From NCBI GenBank assembly GCA_016722075.1, contig JADKGW010000001.1:5146001-5210000 (forward strand): 64,000 nt of DNA, written 5' to 3'. Shown here one piece after another: positions 49,008-56,962 of the stretch. The DNA comes from Candidatus Kouleothrix ribensis. GTDB lineage: Bacteria; Chloroflexota; Chloroflexia; Chloroflexales; Roseiflexaceae. Under the pieces are notes generated by a model, which did no database searches, was not told the origin of the DNA, and saw only the letters and a list, made by a program, of their open reading frames with translations. Position 1 is the stretch's first letter, and each line of letters starts with the position of its first letter. A program made the position numbers and the translations under genes.

Positions 49008-50506
49008 AGTACACGCTCCATTGCGGCGGTGGCGGGCTGCTCGGCAAAGCACATGGCCTCGAGCACGAGCGCCAGCCCGATCACACCCCAGAACAGTGCG
49101 ACCATGTGGCTAAACTCGATGTTGAAGAAGTAGTGATCGAGCAGGCCGACCGCCAGCGCGGCTGCAATCGCGGCCTGTAGGCCCAGCAGCGCCGCGCCGC
49201 GCTCGTCGTCGTGCTGCGCGAAAGCCGCCCGCATGGCCGGCAGGCTGCGCGCGAAGAACGCCGCGATCACCCCGATAAACCAGAGCAGCCCCACCAGGCC
49301 GACCCGCTCGGCCAGCGCCAGGTAGATGCTCGACACGCCCACGCCCAGGTCGATATCCGGGCCGCTGCTGCCGAAACCGATCCCAAACACCGGGTAGCGC
49401 CGGATGATCTCGATCGCGTTCTGGTATTCGTCGAGCCGCATCTGGTTGGCCTGATCGCGAAACTGCACCCCTTCGGCCACGCGTGTGACAAAGCTCGCGC
49501 CGATGCCGAAGCCGAGGAACAGCGTCAGCACTAGCGCGGCTGCGCCGATCACCGGCCACCACAGCCTGCGGTAGCGCAGCGCCGCCACATACAGCGCGCC
49601 GACCACCAGGCCACCCAGGGCACCGCGCGATTGCGTCAGGAAGGTTGCCAGCGCCAGCGATCCCGCCAGCGCATAGGCCCAGCCGCGCGCCAGCAGCGGC
49701 CGCTCGGCCACTGCCTGGGTGATCGCGAATGCGCCGATCAGCGCCAGCATCCCGCCAAAGCTATTTGGGTCGACCGCAAAGCCGATCGCGCGCTCGACAC
49801 CGCTCGGGTCGTCGGCCACATAGCGTAGCACGCGCCCGCTGGTGGGGTAGCCGATCCGTCCGAGCGCCACCAGGATCTGGAGCGCAAGCTGGTCGGGCAG
49901 CACAAACAGCACCAGCCCGATCAGCGCTGCCACGCCGCCGCCGATCAGCAGCAGGCGCAGCGCCAGGCGCGCCTGGGCGGGGGTGCGCACGCAGTTGGCC
50001 ATGCTAAAGAAGAACAGCGCGGCCAGCACGAACTTGAAATAATTATGCAGCGTCAGCGAGTCGGGGCTGGCATTCGAGCCCAGGATGAGCGAGAACAGGG
50101 TGATGCCCAGGAAGCCAATCAGCGGTAGCCCCAGGCGCGTCAGTTCGAGCGAGTCGTCGGGGTGGGTCAGCAGGCGCAGCAGCCAGACGGCCAGCAGGCT
50201 CAGCAGGCTCAGCTCGAGGAAGTTCGGCGTGATCACCGCCTTGAATGGCAGGGTTCCAAACGGCAGCACCGTGGCAACTAGCACGACGATCGCCAGGCCG
50301 ACGCCGGTGTAGAGTAAGATCAGGTAACCGAGCGCCAGTGCGGCCAGCGCCGCAAAGCCAGCCCAGATCGGGCCGAACGCCACGGCAGCCCCACCGGCCA
50401 GCCCCACCGCCACTGCTGTGAGGCCAATCATGCTATTCCGCAACAGGGCGCTGTGTTCGATGAAGGTAGCTAGGCGCGCGCGTCGATTGTCAAGCAAAGC
50501 GCTCAC
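49004..50506 (-). CDS. O-antigen ligase/polymerase-like membrane protein
   Basis: A 500-aa membrane protein with about twelve segments and the Wzy_C pattern in its large outer loop (RLDEYQNAIEIIRRYPVFGIGFG, shown only in part: RRYPVFGIGFG, then SSIYLALAERVGLVG). Such proteins polymerise or ligate polysaccharide repeat units at the outer face of the membrane. The GTG start at 50506 has no ribosome site; ATG at 50431 (GGA upstream) is an alternative. It is directly coupled to the sensor kinase gene by a four-base overlap, suggesting control of envelope glycan assembly and sensing together. Confidence 0.82.
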   Translation of the reverse strand: MSALLDNRRARLATFIEHSALLRNSMIGLTAVAVGLAGGAAVAFGPIWAGFAALAALALGYLILLYTGVGLAIVVLVATVLPFGTLPFKAVITPNFLELSLLSLLAVWLLRLLTHPDDSLELTRLGLPLIGFLGITLFSLILGSNASPDSLTLHNYFKFVLAALFFFSMANCVRTPAQARLALRLLLIGGGVAALIGLVLFVLPDQLALQILVALGRIGYPTSGRVLRYVADDPSGVERAIGFAVDPNSFGGMLALIGAFAITQAVAERPLLARGWAYALAGSLALATFLTQSRGALGGLVVGALYVAALRYRRLWWPVIGAAALVLTLFLGFGIGASFVTRVAEGVQFRDQANQMRLDEYQNAIEIIRRYPVFGIGFGSSGPDIDLGVGVSSIYLALAERVGLVGLLWFIGVIAAFFARSLPAMRAAFAQHDDERGAALLGLQAAIAAALAVGLLDHYFFNIEFSHMVALFWGVIGLALVLEAMCFAEQPATAAMERVL

Positions 50507-50809
50507 AAATATATACGTACATCACTTTCGCCTGCAACGGGCAACTGCGCGCGGCAATTGTACTACAAACGGCAGTAATTGCCTAGAACAAAAAGAGCCG
50601 TGCAATCTGTATTATACATGGATTGGCAATCGTAGCATAGTTTACTATGCGCAACCATATGTACTGGCCCACGCGCGTGCATAGTTTTCGGGGTGAGTGT
50701 GCGGCCGGATCGGCGGCCCTACCGAGGCAGCGGCCCAATTGACGCGCGCCGGGCGCTGGCATATACTTCAGCCGCTTCGCCTGCCACCGATAGAAAGGAC
50801 ATAGTAGTG
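50507..50809. other. Divergent AT-rich intergenic region
   Basis: About 300 bases between the leftward O-antigen-ligase-like gene and the rightward ThuA-like gene. It is clearly AT-richer than the flanks and contains a 6-bp palindrome (GCATAG-TTTA-CTATGC, 50635-50650). Promoters for both sides are expected; TTGGCA (50623-50628) is a possible -35. No coding frame is supported. Confidence 0.4.
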
Positions 50810-51532
50810 ATGTCGCCGATCCGCGTCACAGTATGGAATGAATATCGCCACGAGCTCGACACCAGTCACCCGGCCAGCACGATCTACCCCGAGGGTATCC
50901 ACGGCGCAATCGCCGCCGGCCTGCGCGAGCAGCCTGGCTTCGCGGTGCGCACCGCCACGCTCGACGAGCCAGAGCATGGCCTGACCGAGGCGCTGCTGGC
51001 CGATACCGACGTGCTGCTGTGGTGGGGCCACATGGCCCACGATGCTGTACACGACATAATTGTCGATCGGGTGCAGGCGCGCGTGCTCGATGGCATGGGC
51101 CTGATCGTGCTGCACTCGGGGCACTTCTCGAAGATCTTCAAGCGCCTGATGGGCACCAGCTGCGACCTGAAGTGGCGCGAGGCCGACGACAACGAGCGCA
51201 TCTGGGTGCTCGAGCCGGGCCACCCGATCGCCGCCGGCCTGGGCGAAACGATCGAGCTGGCCGAAGAGGAGATGTACGGCGAGCGTTTCGATATCCCTGC
51301 ACCCGAGGAACTGGTGTTCGTCAGCTGGTTCAAGGGCGGCGAGATCTTCCGTAGTGGCTGCTGCTACACGCGTGGTCGTGGCAAGATCTTCTACTTCCGC
51401 CCCGGCCACGAGAGCTACCCGACCTACTTCAACCCCGAGATCCGCCGGGTGATCGCCAATGCCACGCGCTGGGCCGCGCCAACCCATGGGCCTAGGCCGG
51501 TGTTCGGCAACGCTAAGCCGATCCAGAAGTAG
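50810..51532 (+). CDS. ThuA-like trehalose-utilisation domain protein
   Basis: A 240-aa protein of the ThuA family, which has a glutamine-amidotransferase-like fold without the glutaminase Cys. Key stretches are VTVWNEYRHE at the N-terminus, DVLLWWGHMAHD, GLIVLHSGHFSKIF and the C-terminal FYFRPGHESYPTYF. Family members act in sugar catabolism, but the reaction is not well defined. ATG 50810 is chosen because the family N-terminus begins there and AAAGGA lies upstream. The gene is monocistronic. Confidence 0.85.
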   Translation: MSPIRVTVWNEYRHELDTSHPASTIYPEGIHGAIAAGLREQPGFAVRTATLDEPEHGLTEALLADTDVLLWWGHMAHDAVHDIIVDRVQARVLDGMGLIVLHSGHFSKIFKRLMGTSCDLKWREADDNERIWVLEPGHPIAAGLGETIELAEEEMYGERFDIPAPEELVFVSWFKGGEIFRSGCCYTRGRGKIFYFRPGHESYPTYFNPEIRRVIANATRWAAPTHGPRPVFGNAKPIQK

Positions 51533-51571
51533 GGGCTTGGACGTTTTACATCATCCCAGGCCATGCGCCGG

Positions 51572-51620
51572 TTGGCAGGTTGCTTCGAGTTGCGAGTTGC
51601 AGGTTGCCTGCTGCCCGCTG
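51572..51620. repeat. GGCAGGTT-type intergenic repeat
   Basis: Short tandem variants of TTGCAGGTTGC/TTGGCAGGTTGC lie between the convergent ThuA-like and acetyltransferase genes. They resemble the units at 7431-7501 and 55037-55078. Confidence 0.4.
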
Positions 51621-51640
51621 CCGGCCGGTGAGGATCATAC

Positions 51641-52159
51641 CTAGTCGAGGATCTTATAGTAGAGTACAGTCGCGTCTAGCCCACCGTCGCCGTTGCGCGC
51701 GTACTGCGGGATGATGCCCGCCAGCGTGTAGCCGTGCGCTGCGTACAGCCGCTCGGATGGGTCGCCCTGGCGCGTGTCGAGCACCAGCAGCGTGAGTCCG
51801 AGGCGCCGGGCCTGTTCCTCGAGCGCCGTCATCAGCGCGCGGGCGATTCCCATCCGGCGCGCGCGGCTGTGAACCAGCAGCTTCTGCACCTCGGCGCGGT
51901 GGCGCGCGTTCGGTTTAGCCGCCAGCCCCAGCTGCGCAGTACCGACTGCTCGGTCATCCAGCCGCGCCACCAGCAGCACCCGCTGCCCATTCGCCAGCTC
52001 GGCCAGCGCGTCGGCCCAGTAGCCGTGCGCCTCGCCCTCGCTCAGTGGTGGTAGGAACCCGACCGACGCACCGCCGTCGACGCTGTCGCGTAGCAGCTCG
52101 ATCAGCTCCGGCAGCGCTGCGGCCGCGTCGGCCGGCGCGATCCGCTCGATCTGTAGCAT
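51641..52159 (-). CDS. GNAT-family N-acetyltransferase
   Basis: A 172-aa GNAT with the acetyl-CoA binding segment VQKLLVHSRARRMGIARALM (R-x-x-G-x-A) near 90-109 and a C-terminal LLVLDTRQGDPSERLYAAHGY, the usual strand-7 region. The substrate is unknown; the ERLYAAHGY end is typical of amino-sugar or small-amine acetyltransferases. The gene starts four bases after the threonine aldolase stop, so they form an operon. Confidence 0.85.
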   Translation of the reverse strand: MLQIERIAPADAAAALPELIELLRDSVDGGASVGFLPPLSEGEAHGYWADALAELANGQRVLLVARLDDRAVGTAQLGLAAKPNARHRAEVQKLLVHSRARRMGIARALMTALEEQARRLGLTLLVLDTRQGDPSERLYAAHGYTLAGIIPQYARNGDGGLDATVLYYKILD

Positions 52160-52162
52160 GAT

Positions 52163-53209
52163 CTACCCCCGATCGGCCAGCGTCGCGCGCACGATCTCCA
52201 GCGCCTCCTCGATATCGCCCGCGTCGAGGCCGTAGTGTGTGACTGCGCGAATATAGCCGCGGCCGATCTCGCCCACCAGCACACCGCGCTGGGCCAGCGC
52301 GCGCACCAGCGCACCTGGCGTGCTGGTGCCCTCGCGCAGCTTAAAGATCACAATATCGCTCTGCACACTCGCCAGGTCGATCGCGATCTGCGGAAAGCTG
52401 GCCAGGCCCTCGGCCAGCATGCGTGCGTTGGCATGATCTTCGGCCAGCCGCTCAACCATCTGCTCGAGCGCGATGATGCCGGCCGCCGCGATGATGCCGG
52501 CCTGGCGCATGCTGCCGCCCACCAGCTTGCGCACGCGGCGCGCCCGCGCGATCAGCTCGGCGTCGCCGGCGAGGATCGAGCCAACCGGCGCGGCCAGGCC
52601 TTTCGAGAGGCAGAACTGCACACTGTCGGTATGCTGCGTGATCTCGCGCACGCTCACACCCAGCGCCACCGCCGCATTGAACAGCCGTGCGCCATCGAGA
52701 TGCACACTCAGCCCATGCGCGTGCGCCAGCGTGTGTACTGCGCGCATGTACTCGAGGGGCAGCACCACCCCACCACAGCGATTGTGCGTGTTCTCGAGGC
52801 AGATCAGCCGCGTGATAGCCTCGTGCGGGTCGTTGGGGTCGCGGATGGCTTCGGCCAGCGCAGCCAGCGGCAGCTCGCCGCCTGGCAGTGTCGGCACTAC
52901 ATGCAGCGCTACGCCGCCCAGCACGGCCGGGCCACCGGCCTCGTAGTGGTAGATGTGCGACTCATCGCCGACGATCGCCTCGTCGCCGCGCGCGCAGTGC
53001 GCCAGTAGCGCGCACAGGTTGCCCATAGTGCCGCTGGCCACCAGCAGCGCCGCCGGCTTGCCAACATGCTCGGCTGCCAGCGCCTCGAGCCGGTTGACGG
53101 TCGGATCTTCGCCGTACACATCGTCGCCCAGCGCTGCCTCGGCGATTGCCTGGCGCATTGCTGGGGTTGGCAGCGTCACTGTATCGCTGCGCAGATCGAT
53201 TGTTCGCAT
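52163..53209 (-). CDS. ltaE: Low-specificity L-threonine aldolase
   Basis: A 348-aa PLP enzyme cleaving L-threonine or L-allo-threonine to glycine and acetaldehyde. The N-terminal IDLRSDTVTLPTPAMR, GDDVYGEDPTVN, LVASGTMGN and VHLDGARLFNAA are characteristic, and K203 (LSKGLAAPVGS) is the PLP lysine. Glycine made here can feed one-carbon metabolism; folD lies divergently next door, supplying or using the folate carrier. The ribosome site is weak. Confidence 0.93.
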   Translation of the reverse strand: MRTIDLRSDTVTLPTPAMRQAIAEAALGDDVYGEDPTVNRLEALAAEHVGKPAALLVASGTMGNLCALLAHCARGDEAIVGDESHIYHYEAGGPAVLGGVALHVVPTLPGGELPLAALAEAIRDPNDPHEAITRLICLENTHNRCGGVVLPLEYMRAVHTLAHAHGLSVHLDGARLFNAAVALGVSVREITQHTDSVQFCLSKGLAAPVGSILAGDAELIARARRVRKLVGGSMRQAGIIAAAGIIALEQMVERLAEDHANARMLAEGLASFPQIAIDLASVQSDIVIFKLREGTSTPGALVRALAQRGVLVGEIGRGYIRAVTHYGLDAGDIEEALEIVRATLADRG

Positions 53210-53295
53210 ACGTGTTTCTCGCTCTCAGAAGCTACGCTGTGATCAGCGTCTCGGGTAATTGCTGCCTGCGGCAGCGCGGCACAGCATCTTTATTG

Positions 53296-53301
53296 TATAA
53301 T
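53296..53301 (+). promoter_or_regulatory. Candidate -10 element of folD
   Basis: A perfect TATAAT lies 32 bases before the folD ATG, in an AT-rich patch. No good -35 is seen at the right distance. Confidence 0.4.
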
Positions 53302-53333
53302 ATCACCAGACCGATACTGCACGAAAGAAACCC

Positions 53334-54182
53334 ATGACTGCCACTATCCTCGATGGCCGTGCGCTCGCCAGGGTGTTGCGCGAAGAGATCGGCGCCGCCA
53401 CGCGCGCATTTACGGCAGATCACGGCGCTGCGCCGGTGCTGGCTGTGGTGCAGGTGGCCGGCGACGCAGCCTCCGACAGCTATGTGCGCAGCATCGGCAA
53501 GGCCTGCGATGGTGTAGGAATCACATGCATCCAGCATGTGCTGCCGGGCGACGCCGGCCAGGCTATGCTCGAGCAGACGATCGCCGTGCTGAGTGCCGAC
53601 GCTGGTGTGCATGGCATTTTACTACAGCTGCCGCTGCCAAAGGGCTACGATGCCAGCCGCGCGGTCGCGCTGATCGACCCGCGCAAGGATGTCGATGGCG
53701 CGACGCCAACCAGCGCCGGGCTGCTGGTGCAGGGGCTGCCGTGCCTGCTGCCAAACACGCCGGCCGGCGGTATGGAGCTGCTGCAGCGCTATGGCGTCGC
53801 CCTGGCCGGCAAGCGCGCGCTGGTGGTGGGCCGCAGCACGATCGTGGGCAAGCCCATGGCGCTGCTGCTGCTGCACCAGCACGCCACCGTGACGATCGCG
53901 CACTCGCGCACGGCCGACCTGGCCGCCCTAGTGCGCGAGGCCGACATCGTGGTAGCGGCGGTTGGGCGGGCCGGCCTGATCACCGGTGCGATGCTCAAGC
54001 CCGGCGCAGTGGTGATCGACTTCGGTATCAACATAGCCGATACTGGCCGGATGGTCGGCGATGTCGATTTTGCCAGCGCGGCCGAGGTGGCTGCGGCGAT
54101 CACGCCAGTGCCGGGCGGCACCGGGCCGATGACGAATATGCTGCTGCTGCGCAACCTACTTACTGCCGCGCAGCGCGGCTGA
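53334..54182 (+). CDS. folD: FolD-type methylene-THF dehydrogenase (cyclohydrolase Lys replaced)
   Basis: The 282-aa protein has the FolD fold: GILLQLPLP (94-102), RKDVDG (117-122), the NADP-binding VVGRSTIVGKP and the C-terminal TPVPGGTGPMT. FolD normally oxidises 5,10-methylene-THF and hydrolyses methenyl-THF. Numbering matches E. coli FolD exactly: Y50, Q98 and D121 are present, but position 54, the catalytic Lys of the Y-x3-K pair, is Ile (SYVRSIGKAC). Lys56 two residues on is the ordinary conserved KAC lysine. The enzyme may therefore be a dehydrogenase only. Confidence 0.9.
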   Translation: MTATILDGRALARVLREEIGAATRAFTADHGAAPVLAVVQVAGDAASDSYVRSIGKACDGVGITCIQHVLPGDAGQAMLEQTIAVLSADAGVHGILLQLPLPKGYDASRAVALIDPRKDVDGATPTSAGLLVQGLPCLLPNTPAGGMELLQRYGVALAGKRALVVGRSTIVGKPMALLLLHQHATVTIAHSRTADLAALVREADIVVAAVGRAGLITGAMLKPGAVVIDFGINIADTGRMVGDVDFASAAEVAAAITPVPGGTGPMTNMLLLRNLLTAAQRG

Positions 54183-54537
54183 TCGAATCTCCCGGCTCTC
54201 ACCAGGGGGCGGGGGTATCTTTTAGGTGTAGGGTTTTTCGTGGATCGCGTTCCAATGCGATCGGCCCTCACCCCCCTGCCCCCCTCTCCCAATGTTGGGA
54301 GAGGGGGGTATCCTATGCGCGTTCCAATGCGCTCGCGGAGCGAGCGCATTGGAACGCCAAATTCCTCCCCCCTCCCCTAGCAGGGGAGGGGGTACGGGGG
54401 AGGGGTATCCGCATAACCCAGCATGCTGGGCAAAAAAAACCTACACCTGAGAGGGCGGGGGTATCCACGCAGCCCAGCGTGCTGGGTAAGAATCCTACCC
54501 CTGAAAAGAGGGCGAGGGGTGTTAATCGGGGAGCGCG
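54183..54537. repeat. Palindrome-rich mosaic between folD and acetyltransferase
   Basis: This gap holds no gene. It contains stems at 54281-54292/54295-54306 (12 bp, loop TG), 54319-54336/54340-54357 (18 bp, loop GGA), 54368-54378/54382-54392 (11 bp, loop AGC), CCCAGCATGCTGGG (54417-54430) and CCCAGC-GT-GCTGGG (54473-54486). The last two each follow GGGGTATCC, giving two tandem copies of a module also present near 59665 and, degenerate and inverted, near 8618-8648. Poly-A and poly-C runs separate them. Confidence 0.7.
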
Positions 54538-54990
54538 TCAGCGCTCCACAGAAGCGCGGCGCATCACCGCCAGGTACATGCTGCGGTTGCGCGTGAGCCA
54601 GATCAGCAGCCCGGCGACGCGGGTCATACGCCGGAAGTAGGCCGGCATCGCGGCGCGCCCGATCTCGTCGAAGCCAAAGCGCCGATAGAACGGCATGGTC
54701 GTGCTGGCGCACATAAGGTGCAGCACCCCGCGCTCGCGCGCCAGTAGCTCGCGCACAATCGCCGCGCCAATGCCCTGCCCCTGCCACTCGGGCACCACCG
54801 CGATCGAGGCCAGCTCGCGGCTGCCATCGCGGTGCGGCTTGACCTGGCCGACGCCAATCAGCCCGCCGCCCTGCTCGGCCACTAAAAATCGCGGCCAGTC
54901 CAACCCGATCGGGTTGAGCCGCGCCGCGCGCACGATCGCCCTGATCGGCACCTGGTCACCGGCGTTGGCCGGGCGGATGATCACGGTCAT
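54538..54990 (-). CDS. GNAT-family N-acetyltransferase
   Basis: A 150-aa GNAT: VAEQGGGLIGVGQVKPH, the acetyl-CoA loop VVPEWQGQGIGAAIV (Q-x-x-G-x-G) and a terminal MPFYRRFGFDEIG, where the Tyr is the usual acid. ATG 54990 is taken over a longer start because the domain begins at once (MTVIIRPANAGDQ). It follows sodA on the same strand after 97 bases that contain an inverted repeat. Substrate unknown. Confidence 0.83.
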   Translation of the reverse strand: MTVIIRPANAGDQVPIRAIVRAARLNPIGLDWPRFLVAEQGGGLIGVGQVKPHRDGSRELASIAVVPEWQGQGIGAAIVRELLARERGVLHLMCASTTMPFYRRFGFDEIGRAAMPAYFRRMTRVAGLLIWLTRNRSMYLAVMRRASVER

Positions 54991-55036
54991 ATTCCATTCG
55001 CAGGCTGCAAGTTCCAGATCGCAGGCCAAAAAGTTA

Positions 55037-55078
55037 GCAGGTTAGGCCAACGCGCTAACCTGCCAACCTGCGAACCGG
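55037..55078. repeat. GGCAGGTT-type hairpin between sodA and acetyltransferase
   Basis: GCAGGTTAG (55037-55045) pairs perfectly with CTAACCTGC (55055-55063), loop 9 nt, followed by CAACCTGCGAACC. It is a member of the same intergenic family as 7430-7501 and could terminate or process the sodA message. Confidence 0.55.
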
Positions 55079-55087
55079 CAAAGCTGG

Positions 55088-55693
55088 TTATCGGCCGAAA
55101 CGTTTGGCAACCTCGGCCCAGTTGACAGTGTTCCACCAGGCTTCGAGGTACTTCGCGCGCAGATTCTGATACTTCAGGTAGTAGGCGTGCTCCCACACAT
55201 CCACACCCAGGATCGGCGTCTGGCCGTCCATGAGCGGGCTATCCTGGTTGGCAGTGCTGATCACCTGCAGGTTACCGGCCTGATCGAGCACCAGCCACGA
55301 CCAGCCGCTGCCGAAGCGCTTGATGCCGGCGTCGTTGATCTTGGCCTTGAAGTCGGCAAAGCTGCCGAAGGCCTTACTGATCGCCTCGGCCAGCGCACCG
55401 CTCGGCTCGCCGCCGCCGTTCGGCCCCATGATCTCCCAGAATAGTGTGTGGTTGGCATGGCCGCCGACATTATTGCGCACTGCGGTGCGGATGGCTTCGG
55501 GCACGTCGTTGATATTGCGCAGCAGATCCTCGGCGCTATGCCCATGGAGGCCGGTGTGGCTCTCGAGCGCGGCGTTGGCGTTCGTCACATACGCGGCGTG
55601 GTGCTTGTCGTGGTGGATCTGCATGGTCTGTGTGTCGATATGTGGCTCGAGCGCGGCGTAATCGTACGGTAGTGGTGGCAACGTAAAGGCCAT
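55088..55693 (-). CDS. sodA: Superoxide dismutase, Mn-type
   Basis: A 201-aa Fe/Mn-family SOD converting superoxide to H2O2 and O2. Metal ligands are H27, H82, D165 and H169 (DVWEHAYY). Gly78 in GGHANH and Gln150 in TANQD are the Mn-type residues at the sites separating Mn from Fe enzymes. No signal peptide is present, so it is cytosolic. AAGGAGGAG precedes ATG 55693. It lies 44 bases after a SufR-like regulator gene and is probably under that regulator's promoter. Confidence 0.93.
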   Translation of the reverse strand: MAFTLPPLPYDYAALEPHIDTQTMQIHHDKHHAAYVTNANAALESHTGLHGHSAEDLLRNINDVPEAIRTAVRNNVGGHANHTLFWEIMGPNGGGEPSGALAEAISKAFGSFADFKAKINDAGIKRFGSGWSWLVLDQAGNLQVISTANQDSPLMDGQTPILGVDVWEHAYYLKYQNLRAKYLEAWWNTVNWAEVAKRFGR

Positions 55694-55737
55694 GGAACTC
55701 CTCCTTACATGATGCAGTAGCCTGGTGGGTGGCGCGG

Positions 55738-56373
55738 CTACTCGGCGCCAATGCGGTAGCGGCAACAGGTGCCGCCCTCAGCGATGGCCTGATCGCGCGT
55801 CAGCGGCACGCCAAGCAGGTCCTCATACAGCTTCAGCTCGTGCTCGCAGGCCTGCGGGTAGTCGCGTGCGACGCAATCGACCGGGCAGTTGTGTTCGATC
55901 AGCTCGAAGCTGCCGTCGGGCAGCTGCCGATGTTCGCACATATAGCCCTGCTCGGTCAGCGCTGCTGCCAGCTCGGCCACCTGGGCCGCGCGGCTCTTGC
56001 CGGCCAAACGCCCGGCCAGTTGCGTGCCAAGCTGCAAACGCCGTGCCGTGAACAGTTGATCGACCGCCGCTGCGCCGCCCTGCGCCTCGACAAACGCAAT
56101 CGCGTCGAGCGCCAGCCGGTCGTAACGCTTGGGGAAGAGTGCTTCGGCTCGCTCAGTGAGCATATACAGGTGGCTGGGGCGGCCCACGCCGCGCCGCACG
56201 CCGTTGGTGCGCACGAGGTTGTCGCGATCGAGCAGCGCCAGGTGCTGGCGTACGCCCACTGCGCCGATCCCGAGTGCGTCGCTCAGCTCGGCCGCAGTCA
56301 TCTGGCCTTGCCGCCGTAACAGCTGTAGGATCTGCGCACGCGTCTCGCCCTGTTCGCGGTGCTCCAGCGTCAT
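55738..56373 (-). CDS. SufR-like iron-sulfur transcriptional regulator
   Basis: A 211-aa regulator with an N-terminal winged HTH (AQILQLLRRQGQMTAAELSD, then VRQHLALLDRDNLV) and a beta-wing ending RRGVGRPSHLY. The C-terminal domain has Cys at CPVDC, PQAC and TCC with spacing C-x12-C-x26-C, the pattern of SufR-type [4Fe-4S] regulators that sense iron or oxidative stress. The start ATG 56373 has AGGAAG upstream. A consensus promoter lies just upstream. Cotranscription with sodA suggests it controls the superoxide response. A SufR label is by family; the targets are inferred. Confidence 0.83.
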   Translation of the reverse strand: MTLEHREQGETRAQILQLLRRQGQMTAAELSDALGIGAVGVRQHLALLDRDNLVRTNGVRRGVGRPSHLYMLTERAEALFPKRYDRLALDAIAFVEAQGGAAAVDQLFTARRLQLGTQLAGRLAGKSRAAQVAELAAALTEQGYMCEHRQLPDGSFELIEHNCPVDCVARDYPQACEHELKLYEDLLGVPLTRDQAIAEGGTCCRYRIGAE

Positions 56374-56418
56374 GTAGCTTCCTATCGATTCTGATGCCTC
56401 AAACCTTTGCGTAGTATG

Positions 56419-56448
56419 AGTATAGCACCCGCATTTTGGCTTTGTCAA
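56419..56448 (-). promoter_or_regulatory. Strong promoter of the regulator-sodA operon
   Basis: Read leftward: TTGACA (56448-56443), an 18-base spacer and TATACT (56424-56419). Transcription should begin near 56412, about 40 bases before the regulator ATG. No certain operator was found next to it. Confidence 0.75.
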
Positions 56449-56962
56449 GAAAATACTTTCGAAACTGGCCTTTTGGCCAGGAGTGGGCGTATCGGCCTGG
56501 GCCGCGCCGCCCGCCCCGGCTGATGAACGTTTACTCTATATTCCGCTCTCAGCCCGCACGAGCGCGCGTTGTTTCGTAGCGTGGCGGCTTCAGCCCCGCG
56601 CGGAATCGGAGCGCCGATTAGCGTGCCCACGCGCATCAGCGGGCGCCTAGCGCGGGCAGCACTGGCCAGGGCCGTCAGGCCCAGTATGGTATACTGGTGC
56701 GGGCTGGCTCCGCGCCGATGCCGGCCTGGCTTGAGCGCGCGGATAGCCTTCCATAGCGCAAAGCAGAGAGGTTGGGCCGCGATACTGTAGCAGTTGGCAG
56801 GCGGCAGCACGATCCGCCGCAGGCCACTGCATGTCGTGCGATTGCGTACACGCGCACCTGTCGTGCAACCTGCAATCGTACAGGTCCATAGCAATCCGCT
56901 TGGAGTTGGCCGGCAGTACGCAGTTGCCAACTGCCCACTGGTGTAAGGAGCGTTGAACCGCT
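56449..56962. other. Intergenic region upstream of the PHP gene
   Basis: About 510 bases with no gene I can support. A 7-bp inverted repeat CCAGTAT-GGT-ATACTGG (56681-56697) overlaps a TATACT hexamer (56690-56695) and could be an operator-promoter, 266 bases before the PHP start. The rest shows no recognisable RNA or repeat. Confidence 0.35.

Noticed and set aside
56445..56930. Leftward 161-codon frame in the gap before the PHP gene
   Set aside because: It has no ribosome site, covers the operon promoter at 56419-56448 and its sequence resembles no protein family.
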